64,000 nucleotides of DNA, taken from contig NZ_JAIVMG010000004.1 of assembly GCF_020177335.1 (NCBI RefSeq), forward strand, positions 248,001-312,000, read 5' to 3'. The stretch comes from Stappia indica. Its GTDB lineage: Bacteria > Pseudomonadota > Alphaproteobacteria > Rhizobiales > Stappiaceae. This document shows positions 1 through 7,914 of this stretch, piece by piece. Under the pieces are notes generated by a model. That model was not told where the DNA came from, searched no databases, and worked only from the letters and a program-made list of their open reading frames with translations. The translations under genes were made by a program, and so were the position numbers. How positions within the stretch are numbered: position 1 is the stretch's first letter; each line of letters opens with the position of its first letter.

Positions 1-217
1 GCTGTGCGGCCATCAACTCCGGTTTGCGCAGCACCGGAAGAGCGGCCAGCGCTTCCCGACTGGACACCGCCGCCGCATCGATCCCCGTCAGATGCGCCGC
101 CCACCCGGGTGCGTTGTCCTTGGCGTAGGCAATCTGCGCGGGCAAACGGGCAAACAGATCCGCTTCCCGCGCTTCGGGATCCTGGATTTCGAGCTGATCG
201 AAATGCTCTGCGCTCAT
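1..217 (-). CDS. PaaK-like phenylacetate-CoA ligase family protein (N-terminal part)
   Basis: The first 72 codons of a protein that runs off the left edge. It opens MSAEHFDQLEIQDPEARE and continues with a run of short helices and the segment ALAALPVLRKPEL. This is how the AMP-forming phenylacetate-CoA ligase (PaaK) family begins: a helical N-terminus and the 'LP..RK.EL' turn ahead of the adenylation core. The family activates aryl or fatty acids to acyl-CoA with ATP. It is the last gene of the minus-strand liv-type operon, 113 bp after livF. That gap contains the 14-bp palindrome CGCCCGGCCGGGCG at 229-242. The adenylation motifs lie outside the window, so the family call rests on the N-terminus and on gene order. 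Confidence 0.7.
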   Translation of the reverse strand, partial: MSAEHFDQLEIQDPEAREADLFARLPAQIAYAKDNAPGWAAHLTGIDAAAVSSREALAALPVLRKPELMAAQ

Positions 218-330
218 GGCTTACCCCTCGCCCGGCCGGGCGTTGCGCCGCCTTTCGGCAACGTCAGTGTCATTCCTGTCGGATCCCTGTCGGAGCGCGT
301 CGCGGCGGACAGCGCACCGGCCCTGGCGGC

Positions 331-1167
331 TCAGGCCAGCCAGCGTTTCCGTCGCTTGTAGTGCTTGACGTTTCGGAAGGATTTGCGCCCTTCGCCGCCG
401 ACACCCAGATAGAATTCCTTGACATCCTCGTTCTCGCGCAGCGCCTTGGCGGCACCGTCGAGCACGATGCGCCCCGACTCCATGATGTAGCCATAGGTGG
501 CGTAGCGCAGGGCGACATTGGTGTTCTGCTCCGCAAGCAGGAAGGAGACGCCCTCCTTCTCGTTGAGCTCCTTGACGATCTCGAAGATCTCCTCGACGAG
601 CTGAGGAGCCAGACCCATGGACGGTTCGTCCAAGAGGATCATGCTCGGCCGGCTCATCAGCGCCCGGCCAATGGCACACATCTGCTGCTCGCCGCCGGAG
701 GTGTAGCCCGCCTGGCTGCCCCGCCGCTCGCGCAGCCGCGGGAAATAGTCATAGACCATTTCAAGGTCCGCCTTGACCGCCGCCCCGCCATCCTTGCGGG
801 TATAGGCGCCGGTCAGGAGATTTTCCTCAATGGTCAGGTGGCCGAAGCAATGCCGGCCCTCCATCACCTGGATGCAGCCGCGCCGCACCAGATCGTTCGG
901 CGACAACGCCTCCACCCGCTCATCCTTGAAGATGATCGTACCCTTGGTGACATCGCCCCGTTCGGCCTGCAGAAGGTTCGACACGGCCTTCAACGTCGTG
1001 GTCTTGCCGGCGCCATTGGCCCCCAAAAGGGCGACGATGCCGCCTTCCGGCACGGTCAGCGAAACGCCCTTCAGCACCAGAATTACGTGGTTGTAGATCA
1101 CCTCGATGTTGTTCACAGCGAGGATGGTCGAAGCGGACGTCTCGGTCTGCTGTGCATTGGCGTCCAT
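331..1167 (-). CDS. livF: Branched-chain amino acid-type ABC transporter ATP-binding protein (LivF)
   Basis: ATPase subunit of a HAAT-family (liv-type) ABC importer, 278 aa, acting at the inner face of the cytoplasmic membrane. It shows Walker A GANGAGKT (residues 49-56), signature TSGGEQQ (156-162) and Walker B ILLDEP (177-182). It is longer than the usual 235-aa LivF. The extra C-terminus is basic and ends in KHYKRRKRWLA. From memory, such tails occur in LivF copies linked to acyl-CoA ligases rather than to amino acid uptake; I could not check this. It lies 120 bp behind the binding-protein gene, separated from it by a hairpin. Substrate unknown; the flanking CoA ligases suggest an aromatic or other carboxylic acid. 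Confidence 0.9.
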   Translation of the reverse strand: MDANAQQTETSASTILAVNNIEVIYNHVILVLKGVSLTVPEGGIVALLGANGAGKTTTLKAVSNLLQAERGDVTKGTIIFKDERVEALSPNDLVRRGCIQVMEGRHCFGHLTIEENLLTGAYTRKDGGAAVKADLEMVYDYFPRLRERRGSQAGYTSGGEQQMCAIGRALMSRPSMILLDEPSMGLAPQLVEEIFEIVKELNEKEGVSFLLAEQNTNVALRYATYGYIMESGRIVLDGAAKALRENEDVKEFYLGVGGEGRKSFRNVKHYKRRKRWLA

Positions 1168-1238
1168 GTCAGTCTTCCGGCGCTAGACGTTGGGCGGGCC
1201 GGCCCGGGCGGATAAGGCGCGGGCCGGCGGATCTAGGA

Positions 1239-1265
1239 CCGGTCCGCAGCCAGGCCGCGGACCGG
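1239..1265 (-). terminator. Hairpin between binding-protein gene and livF
   Basis: A 9-bp perfect inverted repeat (CCGGTCCGC at 1239-1247, GCGGACCGG at 1257-1265) with a 9-nt loop, 22 bp past the stop of the binding-protein gene. A second weaker dyad (CCGGCCCG at 1199-1206, CGGGCCGG at 1220-1227) follows. There is no T-tract. It is likely an mRNA-stabilising or partly terminating hairpin that keeps binding-protein levels above those of the downstream ATPase and ligase. Inferred from position. Confidence 0.45.
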
Positions 1266-1287
1266 GGTCTTTTCGCGCGATACCGGC

Positions 1288-2610
1288 TCAGTTGGCCGGG
1301 CAGGCATCGTCACGGGTCGGCCACGGGGCATTCGACGTCGCGTAATCCTTGGAGGCCTGCATCAAGATCGGCGTGACCTCTTCGGTGAGCGGCGAGAACC
1401 AGTCGGTCGCCGAGGTCCACTTCTCGCCGTCCCATTCCTGGATGAACAGCGGGTGGTGACCGGAGTGATTGGCGCAGGTGATCTCGATCGGCGCGATCAT
1501 GCCCTTCAGGCCGATGGCCTCCAGACGTGCCTCGTCGATCTTGAGGTTCTCCAGGCCGAGACGCATGTCCTCGGCGTTGATCACCTTCTTGCCGGTCATC
1601 TCCTGGGCGGTGCGGATCCCTTCGACCATGTAGAGAGCGTTCACGACGCCGCGATTGTAGAGGTTCTCGCCAATCGTGCTTGCCGGAGTGTGCGACTTGC
1701 CCGCGTCCACGACCAGCTTCTTGATGTCCTGCAGGGCCGGATAGTCGGCACCGACATTGTTGAAGCTGACGGACTTGTAGCCCTTGGCGCCCGTGCCACC
1801 GGCCCGTGCGTCCTCGTCGCCACCGGCCCACCACACGCCGATGAACTTCGACATGTCGAAACGGTTCTTCACCGCTTCCTTGATGGCGGTCGGGTTCATG
1901 GCACCCCAGCCCCACATCACGACATAGTCGGGACGGTCGCGGCGGATGGACAGCCACTGCGAGGCCTGGTTCTGCATCTCCTTGCCCGGAACCGGGTACT
2001 GCAGCACCTCGAAGCCATACTTCTGGGCGAGGTTGTCGAGCAGCGGGATCGGCTCGCGGCCATAGCCAGCGTCAAGGAAGATGTAGCCGATCTTCTTGCC
2101 CTTGAGGCCTTCCATGCCCCCTTCCTGCTCGCCGATATACTTGATGATCGCCGACAGGCCGTCCCAGTACGTGTCCGGCGGATTGAACACCCAGGGGAAG
2201 GTGTTGCCGTCGGCCGCCGCGGACAGGCCATAGGCCATCGACAGGACCGGGATCTTGTCGACCGACGACTTCGGGATCACCTGCAGGGTGATGCCGGTCG
2301 ACCACGGATTGAAGACCAGCGTGTTCTTCGCCTTGGCCTGCTCGTAGCACTCCACGCCCTTCTGCGTGTCGTAGCCGGTCTCGCACTCGTCGAAGGCGAT
2401 CTTGACGCCGTTCACGCCGCCGTCACGCTCGTTGATCATCGCCAGGTAGTCGGACATGCCGTTGGCGATGTGGATGCCGGAGCCGGCATACGGGCCGGTC
2501 CGATAGGTCGGCAGCTGGATGTAGACGGAATCCTCGGCGACGGCCGGGGCGGCGAAGGACGCCGCCAAGCCCATCAGGACCGATCCCGCCAGGAGAGTTT
2601 TCATTCGCAT
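1288..2610 (-). CDS. ABC transporter substrate-binding protein, HAAT family
   Basis: Periplasmic binding protein of 440 aa for the adjacent liv-type importer. It starts with a Sec signal peptide (MRMKTLLAGS, hydrophobic run, likely cleavage after AVA before EDSVYIQ). The Peripla_BP_6 fold follows, with the typical cysteine-containing segment DECETGYDTQKGVECYEQ near residues 75-92. The chosen ATG at 2610 has GGGAGG nine bases upstream. A GTG or ATG further out would place charged sequence ahead of the signal peptide. It sits between livM and livF. The ligand cannot be read from sequence; the operon's two CoA ligases favour a carboxylic acid over leucine. Confidence 0.88.
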   Translation of the reverse strand: MRMKTLLAGSVLMGLAASFAAPAVAEDSVYIQLPTYRTGPYAGSGIHIANGMSDYLAMINERDGGVNGVKIAFDECETGYDTQKGVECYEQAKAKNTLVFNPWSTGITLQVIPKSSVDKIPVLSMAYGLSAAADGNTFPWVFNPPDTYWDGLSAIIKYIGEQEGGMEGLKGKKIGYIFLDAGYGREPIPLLDNLAQKYGFEVLQYPVPGKEMQNQASQWLSIRRDRPDYVVMWGWGAMNPTAIKEAVKNRFDMSKFIGVWWAGGDEDARAGGTGAKGYKSVSFNNVGADYPALQDIKKLVVDAGKSHTPASTIGENLYNRGVVNALYMVEGIRTAQEMTGKKVINAEDMRLGLENLKIDEARLEAIGLKGMIAPIEITCANHSGHHPLFIQEWDGEKWTSATDWFSPLTEEVTPILMQASKDYATSNAPWPTRDDACPAN

Positions 2611-2620
2611 GTTTTTCTTT

Positions 2621-2678
2621 CCTCCCGTTCGTGCCCCTTGCGGAGCCTTCCTCCCATTCGTACCCCTTGCGGGGCCTT
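2621..2678. repeat. Tandem 29-bp duplication containing the ribosome-binding site
   Basis: Two adjacent 29-bp copies (2621-2649 and 2650-2678) differ at 3 positions. On the minus strand each copy ends in GGGAGG. The copy nearer the binding-protein start supplies its Shine-Dalgarno sequence, and the other gives a spare one 29 bp upstream. It looks like a small local duplication in the untranslated leader between livM and the binding-protein gene. Confidence 0.85.
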
Positions 2679-2764
2679 GCCAACGAAGTCTCGCCAGTTG
2701 GACCAGGTCCGGCTCGCCCCCCGATGGCATCTGAGGGTCACCCCTCCCCGCGGATCCTCCCTGA

Positions 2765-3841
2765 TCACGCGTAAGGGAACGGCCAGACCCTGAGTTTCTC
2801 CTTGCCGATCGCCCACAGCCGGGCCAGCCCGTGCGGTTCGACGATCAGGAAGAAGATGATGAGCGCGCCGATGACCATCTGCGCGACCTGGAACACAGTC
2901 TCGGCGGCGATATCGACACCGAGCGCAGGCAGGCCGACGCGCAGCAGGATCGGCAGGATCCAGATGAACGCCGCGCCGAAGAAGGATCCCACCAGCGAGC
3001 CGAGGCCGCCGATGATCGCCATGAACAGCACCTGGAACGACAGGGTGATCGAGAACACCGCAGGCTCCGAGGCGCCGAGATAGAAGAACACGAACATCGC
3101 GCCGGCGACGCCGCACACATAGGACGACACGGCAAAGGCCGAGAGTTTGGCCACCAGCGGGCGCACGCCCATCAGCTCGGCGGCGATATCCATGTCGCGG
3201 ATCATCATCCACTGCCGGCCGATGCGGCCGCGGATCAGGTTCTTGATGAGCAGGGTCATCACCACGACGATGGCCAGCACCACGTAGTAGCGGGTGGTGC
3301 CGCCGGCCGCCGGGCCGGTGATCAGCGTGCCGAAGAACTCTCGTCCCGGCACCTCGATCGCGCCGGAAGCGTTGTAGTTGTACAGCCACGAGATGCGGAT
3401 GAAGCACCACTCGAGGAAGAACTGCGCGGCGAGCGTCGTCACCGCAAGGTACAGACCCTTGATGCGCAGCGACGGCAGCCCGAAGACCACGCCCGCGGCA
3501 GCGGCGAAGACGCCCGACAGCAGGATGTGGACGATGACGTTCACCTCCGGGAAGATCGTCACCAGCTTGTAGCAGCTGTAGGCGCCCACCCCCATGAAGG
3601 CGCCGGTGCCCAGCGAGAGCTGGCCGGCATAGCCCGTCAGGATGTTGAGGCCGATCGTGGCGAGCGCCAGGATCAGAAAGGGAATGGCGATGGCCGAGAG
3701 CATGAACTCGCTCGCCACCAGCGGCAGCAGGAGGGCGAGGACGAGGATGACCCCGATCCCGATACGATCCTGGCGGATCGGGAAAATCTGCTGGTCGGCA
3801 GCGTAGGTCGTCTTGTACTGGCCGGCTTCACGATAGAACAT
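2765..3841 (-). CDS. livM: Branched-chain amino acid-type ABC transporter permease (LivM)
   Basis: Inner-membrane permease of 358 aa with about ten hydrophobic segments. It carries LivM-family motifs such as LNILTGYAGQLSLGTGAFMG near residue 70 and GGLGSLVGSFFGAAF near 265. Cytosolic MFYREAGQYKTTY precedes the first membrane span. Start 3841 was chosen because GAGGAACCAGCC precedes it and it lies 10 bp after the livH stop; the longer upstream reading has no membrane character and overlaps livH. It pairs with LivH to form the transmembrane pore. Confidence 0.92.
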   Translation of the reverse strand: MFYREAGQYKTTYAADQQIFPIRQDRIGIGVILVLALLLPLVASEFMLSAIAIPFLILALATIGLNILTGYAGQLSLGTGAFMGVGAYSCYKLVTIFPEVNVIVHILLSGVFAAAAGVVFGLPSLRIKGLYLAVTTLAAQFFLEWCFIRISWLYNYNASGAIEVPGREFFGTLITGPAAGGTTRYYVVLAIVVVMTLLIKNLIRGRIGRQWMMIRDMDIAAELMGVRPLVAKLSAFAVSSYVCGVAGAMFVFFYLGASEPAVFSITLSFQVLFMAIIGGLGSLVGSFFGAAFIWILPILLRVGLPALGVDIAAETVFQVAQMVIGALIIFFLIVEPHGLARLWAIGKEKLRVWPFPYA

Positions 3842-3851
3842 GGCTGGTTCC

Positions 3852-4811
3852 TCAAATCCGCTCGATGATCTTTTCGCCGAACAGACCCTGCGGACGGAAC
3901 AGCAGGAAGACCAGCGCGATGACATAGGCAAGCCAGCTTTCGATGCCGCCTCCCACGAGGCCACCCCAGTAGATCTCACCGACCTTCTCGCCGATGCCGA
4001 TGATCAGCCCGCCGATGATGGCGCCGGGGATGGAGGTGAAACCGCCGAGGATCAGCACCGGCAGCGCCTTCAGCGCCACGATCTCCAGGGCGAACGACAC
4101 ATCCGACCGCGCGCCCCACATGATGCCGGTGGCCAGCGCGACAATGCCGGCGGCGAACCAGACGATCGCCCAGATCTGATTGAGCGAGATGCCCACGGAC
4201 AGGGCCGCGGTGTGGTCGTCGGCCACCGCGCGCAGGGCGCGGCCAATACGGGTGCGGTTGAAGAAGACCGCGAGGCCGCCGACCATCAGCAGCGCGATGA
4301 CCGCAGCGGCGATGTCGATGTGCTGCAGGATCACCAGCCCGCGCTCGCCCATCTCGAAGGCCGTCGAGCCGGTCGGCAGGCCGAGCTCGGACGTGATCAT
4401 CTGCTTCGGCTCGCCGCCGAAGATCACTTCGCCGAGGCCGATCAGGAAATAGGTCATGCCGATGGTCGCCATCAGCAGGATGATGTCCGGCTGGCCGACC
4501 AGCGGCCGCATGACGAATTTCTCAATGCACACGGCGAGGATCGCCATGATGCCGATCGCCAGGATCAGAGCCAGCCAGGCCGGCACCCCCTTCTGGTGCA
4601 GGCCCACCAGCGACAGGCCGGCGAACACGACCATGATGCCTTGCGCGAAATTGAAGACGCCCGAGGCCTTGTAGATCAGCACGAAACCAAGCGCGATCAG
4701 GGCGTAGAGCACGCCGGCGACGAAGCCTTCCCAGACCACCTGGATCAGGAAGTCCGGTGCATCGACCATCTGCACGAAGGGGTCGATGAGGATGTTGTAG
4801 AGCATGTCCAT
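3852..4811 (-). CDS. livH: Branched-chain amino acid-type ABC transporter permease (LivH)
   Basis: Inner-membrane permease, 319 aa, about eight hydrophobic segments. Family motifs include GVLYALIALGFVLIYKASGV (residues 33-52), followed by NFAQG, and GGFTSIPGAIIGGLIIGIGE near 255-275. The first 25 residues extend beyond the usual LivH start. Its ATG overlaps the livG stop by one base (TAATG), so translation is probably coupled. It partners LivM. Confidence 0.93.
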   Translation of the reverse strand: MDMLYNILIDPFVQMVDAPDFLIQVVWEGFVAGVLYALIALGFVLIYKASGVFNFAQGIMVVFAGLSLVGLHQKGVPAWLALILAIGIMAILAVCIEKFVMRPLVGQPDIILLMATIGMTYFLIGLGEVIFGGEPKQMITSELGLPTGSTAFEMGERGLVILQHIDIAAAVIALLMVGGLAVFFNRTRIGRALRAVADDHTAALSVGISLNQIWAIVWFAAGIVALATGIMWGARSDVSFALEIVALKALPVLILGGFTSIPGAIIGGLIIGIGEKVGEIYWGGLVGGGIESWLAYVIALVFLLFRPQGLFGEKIIERI

Positions 4812-5632
4812 TAGTGCGAGACCCCGAGATACGCGTCGATCACATCCTGGTTCGCCTGCACCTCCTCCGGAGGTCCGTCGGCGATCTTGCGCCCGTAGTC
4901 GAGCACCACCACCCGGTCGGACAGATCCATCACCACGCCCATGTCATGTTCGATCAGCGCGATGGTGGTGCCGAACTGCTGGTTGACGTCGAGGATGAAG
5001 CGGCTCATGTCCTCCTTCTCCTCGAGGTTCATGCCCGCCATCGGCTCGTCGAGCAGAAGCAGCTCCGGCTCCATCGCCAGCGCCCGGGCCAGCTCCACCC
5101 GCTTCTGCAGGCCATAGGGCAACCGCCCGACCGGCGTCTTGCGGATCGCCTGGATCTCCAGGAAATCGATGATCTCCTCGACCTTGCGGCGATGTTCGAT
5201 TTCCTCGCGCAGCGCCGGTCCAACGCGCAGGCATTGCCACAGGAAACCGGAATGCATCTTCAGCCCGCGCCCGGTCATGATGTTGTCCAGCGTCGTCATC
5301 CCCTTGAACAGGGCGACATTCTGGAAGGTGCGGGCAATACCGTGGCTCGCCGCCTCATAGGGCTTCATCTTGCGCCGCACCTTACCGCGCCAGGTGATCG
5401 TCCCTTCCTGAGGGTGATAGAAGCCGTTGATCACATTGAGCATCGACGTCTTGCCGGCGCCGTTCGGGCCGATGATCGCCCGCACTTCTCCCTTGATGAT
5501 GTCGAAGGAGATGTTGGTGATCGCCCTGACGCCGCCAAAGGACAGCGACACGCTGTCGATGCGCAGCAGCACCTCGCCCGGCGCCGTCTCCCCGTCGGCC
5601 TGCATGCCCGTCGGTTTCACCAGAACGTTCAT
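4811..5632 (-). CDS. livG: Branched-chain amino acid-type ABC transporter ATP-binding protein (LivG)
   Basis: ATPase subunit of 273 aa. Walker A GPNGAGKT lies at residues 55-62 and Walker B LLLLDEP at 191-197. The signature is the variant LPYGLQKR (171-178) in place of LSGGQ, which is common in LivG proteins. It ends with the LivG-type C-terminal helix IDAYLGVSH. Its start overlaps the end of the acyl-CoA synthetase gene by 4 bp (ATGA) and its stop overlaps livH by one base, so it belongs to a tightly coupled operon. Confidence 0.93.
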   Translation of the reverse strand: MNVLVKPTGMQADGETAPGEVLLRIDSVSLSFGGVRAITNISFDIIKGEVRAIIGPNGAGKTSMLNVINGFYHPQEGTITWRGKVRRKMKPYEAASHGIARTFQNVALFKGMTTLDNIMTGRGLKMHSGFLWQCLRVGPALREEIEHRRKVEEIIDFLEIQAIRKTPVGRLPYGLQKRVELARALAMEPELLLLDEPMAGMNLEEKEDMSRFILDVNQQFGTTIALIEHDMGVVMDLSDRVVVLDYGRKIADGPPEEVQANQDVIDAYLGVSH

Positions 5633-7617
5633 TCCGCCGCCTCCTGCAAGCCACCACCGGACGAAGGATGGATCGTCAGGTCGCGAATCTCCACGTCCGC
5701 CTCGATCGCCCCCTTGCGGCCATCCTCGAAGGTGACCTCGGTCCGCACATGCTTGCGGGTGGAGCCGTCGTAGATCGCCTCGATCAACGGGGCGTAGCGC
5801 TCGGCGATGAAGGAACGGCGGACCTTCTGGGTGCGCGTCAGCTCGCCGTCATCCGCATCCAGCTCCTTGTGCAGGATCAGGAAACGCTTGATCTGCGCCC
5901 CGGCCATCATCGGCTCGGCGGCCAGATCCCGGTTCACCTGATCCACATGGTCCTGGATCATGTCATAGACGTCCGGATGGGCGGCCAGTTCCTGATAGGA
6001 GGCATAGTTGACGTTGTTGCGCTCCGCCCAGGAGCCCACCGCCGTGAGATCGATGTTGACGAACACGCCGCAGAAGTCGCGCCCGTCGCCGAAGGCCACC
6101 ACCTCCTTGACGTTGGGAAAGAACTTCAGCTTGTTCTCGATGTATTTCGGCGCGAACAGCGCCCCATCGGTCAGCTTGCCCACATCCTTGGCGCGGTCGA
6201 TGATCTTCAGATGGCCATTTTCGGCGATGTAGCCGGCATCGCCGGTCAGCACCCAGCCATCCTCGGTCTTGGTGGCGCGGGTCGCCTCCTCGTTCTTGTA
6301 GTAGCCGACGAACACGCCCGGCGAGCGATAGAGCACCTCGCCGTTCTCGGCGATCTTCAGCTCCACATCCGGCGCCGGCGTGCCCACCGTGTCGCCGAAG
6401 ATCTGGCCATCCGGCTGCATGGTGATGTAGACGCTGGCCTCGGTCTGCCCGTAGAGCTGCTTGAGATTGAGCCCGAGCGAGCGATAGAAGCGGAAGATCT
6501 CCGGACCGATCGCCTCGCCGGCGGTATAGCCGACCTTCAGCCGGGTGAAGCCCATCTGGTTCTTCAGCGGCCCGTAGACCATGATCTCACCGAGCGCGTA
6601 GGCCAGCCGGTCGCGGAAACCGACAGGCTCCCCGTTGAGAATGCGCTCGCCCACCCGGCGCGCCAGCGCCATGAAACCGTCGAACATCTTCTTCTTGAGG
6701 GGACCCGCATCTTCCATCCGCACCATGATGTGCGTCAGCATTCCCTCGAACACCCGCGGCGGGGCGAAGAAATAGGTCGGCGCGATCTCCTGCCGGTCGG
6801 ACAGAACGGTTTCCAGGCTTTCCGGACAATTGACGCAATAGCCGGCGATATAGGACTGGGCGATGGAGAAGACATAGTCGCCGATCCAGGCCAGCGGCAG
6901 ATAGGCCAGCGTCTCTTCATGCTCGTCGAGCTTGTCGAACGCATTGCCGTTGCGCGCGGAAATCACCAGATTGTCGAAGGAGAGCATCACCCCCTTCGGC
7001 CGCCCGGTGGTCCCGGAGGTGTAGAGGATCATCGCAAGGTCGCTGCCCTTGGCCGCCTTGATGCCATCGAGCCAGGCCGCCTCAAGAGATCCGTCCGCCG
7101 CCATCGCCGCCCGCCCTGCCTCTTGCAGAGCTTCGAAACTGTGCAGCCGCGTGTGGTCGTAGTCTCTCAGACCGCGCGGGTCGTCATAGACGATCTGCTC
7201 CAGCTTCGGCAGCGCGTCGGACGTGGACAGGATCTTGTCGACCTGCTCCTGATCCTCGACGCAGGCGAAACGCACCTCCGCGTGCTCCAGCACATAGGCC
7301 ATCTCCTCGGCGACCGAGTCCGCGTAGAGCGGAACCGGCATGCCGCCGAGCGACTGCGCGGCAACCATGGACCAGTACATGCGCGGACGATTGCCACCGA
7401 TGATCGCGATCTTGTCACCGGCGGAAAACCCGATGCCGCGAAGACCGAGAGCAAAGGCACGGATTTCCTCAAGGGCCTCCGCCCATGTCCATGCCTGCCA
7501 GATTCCGAGATCCTTCTCGCGAATGGCCGGACGGTCCGCGAAGACCCTGGCATTGCGCAAGAGGAATTTCGGAAAGGTGTCCTCGTCGAGGCGCTCGACG
7601 ACGGGCGACCCTGCCAT
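5629..7617 (-). CDS. AMP-forming long-chain acyl-CoA synthetase family protein
   Basis: Adenylating acid-CoA ligase, 662 aa, cytosolic. It shows the P-loop LYTSGTTGRPKG near residues 196-207, LYGQTEAS near 400 and the hinge/A8 region VLTGDAGYIAENGHLKIIDR near 460-480. The length and the N-terminal segment RDFA..PAIREKDLGIWQ-like match the long-chain (FAA1-type) branch rather than short-chain acetyl-CoA synthetases. ATG 7617 follows AGAAGGGAAG; upstream in-frame sequence is low in family character. It is the first gene of the liv-type operon and likely traps the imported acid as its CoA ester. Whether the acid is aliphatic or aromatic is unknown. Confidence 0.85.
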   Translation of the reverse strand: MAGSPVVERLDEDTFPKFLLRNARVFADRPAIREKDLGIWQAWTWAEALEEIRAFALGLRGIGFSAGDKIAIIGGNRPRMYWSMVAAQSLGGMPVPLYADSVAEEMAYVLEHAEVRFACVEDQEQVDKILSTSDALPKLEQIVYDDPRGLRDYDHTRLHSFEALQEAGRAAMAADGSLEAAWLDGIKAAKGSDLAMILYTSGTTGRPKGVMLSFDNLVISARNGNAFDKLDEHEETLAYLPLAWIGDYVFSIAQSYIAGYCVNCPESLETVLSDRQEIAPTYFFAPPRVFEGMLTHIMVRMEDAGPLKKKMFDGFMALARRVGERILNGEPVGFRDRLAYALGEIMVYGPLKNQMGFTRLKVGYTAGEAIGPEIFRFYRSLGLNLKQLYGQTEASVYITMQPDGQIFGDTVGTPAPDVELKIAENGEVLYRSPGVFVGYYKNEEATRATKTEDGWVLTGDAGYIAENGHLKIIDRAKDVGKLTDGALFAPKYIENKLKFFPNVKEVVAFGDGRDFCGVFVNIDLTAVGSWAERNNVNYASYQELAAHPDVYDMIQDHVDQVNRDLAAEPMMAGAQIKRFLILHKELDADDGELTRTQKVRRSFIAERYAPLIEAIYDGSTRKHVRTEVTFEDGRKGAIEADVEIRDLTIHPSSGGGLQEAAE

Positions 7618-7914
7618 AGCGTTTCTTCCCTTCTGGACGCCCCGGTTGTCCGGGGTCGCGTTTTCAAGCGTGCCGATATTATCACATCCTGAACCGTTCA
7701 ACCTCTTCTCTCTTCTTGGAGACTTTCCCGAGATTGACGCAGGTGCGCGCTCAACTGCAACGCTATTCGCGGCACGTTGCGCCAGTATGTGCCAATTGCA
7801 ACGAATTGTGTCAGCCTCCCTGTCCTGGTAGGGCGGAGGCCAGGCAAGGCCCTCCGCCGACCCGCCCTTTCGCTTTTTCTTCGACACGGGCGCTTCTTTG
7901 CCTAAAATCCGCTC

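Noticed and set aside
5668-7692. A 674-codon open frame on the plus strand
   Set aside because: Antisense to the acyl-CoA synthetase gene, which carries the adenylation P-loop and hinge motifs and overlaps livG in operon style.
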